From contig CAJUAF010000001.1 in the NCBI GenBank assembly GCA_910584365.1, forward strand, positions 156,218 through 220,217: a DNA stretch of 64,000 nucleotides, given 5' to 3'. The notes beneath the pieces are model-generated. The model was given only the letters and a program-made list of their open reading frames with translations. It was not told where the DNA came from and did no database searches. The DNA is from an uncultured Muribaculaceae bacterium. Its GTDB lineage: Bacteria; Bacteroidota; Bacteroidia; Bacteroidales; Muribaculaceae. The position numbers and the translations under genes were made by a program. The first letter of the stretch is position 1. Each line of letters begins with the position of its first letter. Below, one piece after another: positions 62,312-64,000 of this stretch.

Positions 62312-64000
62312 ATGAAAAAAGTTTTACTCCTTATGATAGGGGCAGTTGTCGCATTTGCGACACACGCCGATGTCACTATCAAGGTGAAAAATGATGCAAA
62401 CTGGGGTCAGGTAAACATCTGGGCCTACGACTCTGGAGACGCCGGCAAATGGATGACAGACAACGGACAAAGCAGCTGGACCGGAAACGATGGTAAACAA
62501 AATACATGGCCGGGGCCCAAAATGACACTTAATGCTACTTCCGGATATTACGAAATCACCTTTACAAACGCTCCTCTAAACGTTAGTATTTCCAATAACG
62601 GAAATGGACAGAAAGATTTTACAAACCAATCAAATGTAGCAGGTACTATCTACTGCACCTCCGGTTCGACAGAAGACGCACCCGATCCTCAGCCTGTGGT
62701 TCCCGTAGCCAAGAGGGTTAAGCACACGGTCTATATCTACAACAAGAGCGGCAAGAACATGATGGACCTCCGCGCTTACGTATGGAACGGAGATGACAAG
62801 GTGTCGCCGTGGCCCGGTGTTCCGGTATCGTTCCAGGGCAAGTACATCAACAAAGACGGTCAGCAGTATCCCGCCTGGGAATACACTTTCTACTGGGACA
62901 AATCGGTCGAAGGCGCGCAGATAATCTTCCAGGGTACTGGCCTTGCCCAGTCGGAGGACCTGCCCTATACAGAAGGTAAATTCTACTATTACGACGGGGC
63001 TGTCTCCGGCGATAATTCTCAAATCAAGACCGATGACACCAACACTTATGCATTGGTAGACCGCACCCCGGTTCCGGGCAAGACAACCATATATATGCAT
63101 TTCAAGCGCGACTATGTAGCCAATGCCGATGTTAACGTCCCGCCTCACTGCCATATCTACAATGGTACTAACGGCGCTGTATACACGTCCGGCGCATGGC
63201 AGAACGAGAATGCACATCAGGAGGATATGTATCTTGTCAACGGAAAATATCAGATCTGGGGATATGACATCGATACCGACAAGATTAACCAGTACGACAA
63301 CGTAATCTTCTCGTTCAAACTGTCCGGCGGCGGCTGGCGCCACTATCGCACAGACGCAGTTCCCGATATGTACACAGGCGGAGTACATGACGGCGACCGC
63401 TGGGCAGACTTCATTTACGCCACCGGCAATGTCGGAGATAAATACGGCGCCGTACAGACCTATATGTCATACGCACGTTTCAAATTCCGCGATGAAGAAA
63501 ACAATCCCCGCCAGTGGGCATTTATCGTGGGTTCTCCATCTATGACATTCACTCCTCGTGTAGGAGAAAACCTTAACCCTGTTCCCCTGAGCTGGGACAT
63601 TTTCAATCCCAAGCAGGCCATTGCAGAGGACGGCTGTTTCTATATCAAGCTTACACCGACATTCCCGGATAATGCCGACAAAGAGAATGAAGGGGACAAA
63701 CGCCAGCTTGCAAAATTCAAGACCGGATGGATCAACGTAGGCTGGGCTTACGACTGGGCCACCGGCCCCGAAGGCCCCGGCATCCCCACAGACAAAGATT
63801 ACAGCCAGCGCGGATGGGCGACATTTGACCTGGGAATCATAGGTGTAAACGACCGCGATACCCGAATTACTGACGGAGAGGAGAAAAAAATCAACATACA
63901 AACCAACGGTCAGAACGCATTGTTCCGCACGAATACCTCAGTAACATATTCCAATTACAGCCAGTATGACTGGTGTCTTGTCAATGGTATTGCAGAGGCA
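62312..64000 (+). CDS. Giant secreted protein 3 with starch-binding-like modules (3' truncated)
   Basis: 563 codons are visible and the frame is open at the right window edge. The ATG at 62312 begins a signal peptide (MKKVLLLMIGAVVAFATHA). Residues about 20-110 (VTIKVKNDANWGQVNIWAYD, then TWPGPKMTL) and about 132-225 (VYIYNKSGKNMMDLRAYVWN, then WPGVPVSF) look like CBM26-type starch-binding modules. From about residue 250 it aligns with the protein at 8447: IYMHFKRDY against YYMHFKEDW, and QRGWATFDLGIIGVND against ARGWATFDLGIIGVDD. Surface binding of alpha-glucans is inferred. Any catalytic domain or C-terminal sorting signal would lie outside the window. Confidence 0.82.
   Translation, partial: MKKVLLLMIGAVVAFATHADVTIKVKNDANWGQVNIWAYDSGDAGKWMTDNGQSSWTGNDGKQNTWPGPKMTLNATSGYYEITFTNAPLNVSISNNGNGQKDFTNQSNVAGTIYCTSGSTEDAPDPQPVVPVAKRVKHTVYIYNKSGKNMMDLRAYVWNGDDKVSPWPGVPVSFQGKYINKDGQQYPAWEYTFYWDKSVEGAQIIFQGTGLAQSEDLPYTEGKFYYYDGAVSGDNSQIKTDDTNTYALVDRTPVPGKTTIYMHFKRDYVANADVNVPPHCHIYNGTNGAVYTSGAWQNENAHQEDMYLVNGKYQIWGYDIDTDKINQYDNVIFSFKLSGGGWRHYRTDAVPDMYTGGVHDGDRWADFIYATGNVGDKYGAVQTYMSYARFKFRDEENNPRQWAFIVGSPSMTFTPRVGENLNPVPLSWDIFNPKQAIAEDGCFYIKLTPTFPDNADKENEGDKRQLAKFKTGWINVGWAYDWATGPEGPGIPTDKDYSQRGWATFDLGIIGVNDRDTRITDGEEKKINIQTNGQNALFRTNTSVTYSNYSQYDWCLVNGIAEA

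Overview
The window comes from a Bacteroidales gut-type bacterium, most likely a relatively GC-rich member such as a Muribaculaceae relative (taxon inferred). The evidence is a SusC/SusD pair with an ECF sigma/FecR-type anti-sigma switch, many -7 promoter boxes of the Bacteroidetes form TAnnTTTG, starts without Shine-Dalgarno sites, and Bacteroidetes-only families (DUF4492, DUF4494, DUF5103).

Layout. 1-3305: 3' part of a STAND/NACHT-type NTPase with a beta-propeller and a zinc ribbon. 3361-4794: secreted GH13 enzyme. 5166-12517: two giant secreted proteins. 12776-15483 (minus): four-subunit 2-oxoacid:ferredoxin oxidoreductase. 15630-17178 (minus): unknown protein and a secreted HRPG-rich protein. 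17336: small lipoprotein. 17995-42005: large polysaccharide-utilisation region. 42169-45049 (minus): DUF4143 ATPase with an unusual operator-like array, and a Sel1-repeat protein. 45146-48215 (minus): cytochrome bd oxidase with DUF4492. 48385-58581: DUF4494, PLP-homeostasis protein, FucP-like transporter, transketolase, OmpA porin, uracil-DNA glycosylase, T9SS plug protein, AspT/YidE-type transporter. 58680-59269: a small inverted-repeat element carrying a GxxExxY protein. 59326-61964: MsbA-like ABC exporter and thioredoxin. 62312-64000: start of a third giant secreted protein, homologous to the one at 8447 and cut by the window edge.

The 18-42 kb region reads as a near-complete pathway for high-mannose N-glycans (inference from families). 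A surface GH18 endo-beta-N-acetylglucosaminidase with two companion glycan-binding lipoproteins would release and hold the glycan; SusC/SusD would import it. Four GH92 alpha-mannosidases would trim it in the periplasm. An MFS carrier would take the Man-GlcNAc core (or mannose) inward, a GH130 phosphorylase would split it, and a ROK kinase would phosphorylate a released sugar. An ECF sigma/FecR pair plus the STN domain of SusC give trans-envelope induction.

The main non-textbook signals are: (i) a poly-G tract at fixed 19-20 nt spacing from the -7 box before three giant secreted proteins, two of which also have G-poor leaders; (ii) four near-palindromes at exactly 41-bp period upstream of the DUF4143 ATPase; (iii) 71-bp inverted repeats bracketing the GxxExxY gene, with remnants elsewhere; (iv) an identical 34-nt hairpin-containing repeat at two places in the glycan locus; (v) a perfect 26-bp stem hairpin at 17781-17839. 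I saw no tRNA, rRNA, CRISPR array or transposase gene.
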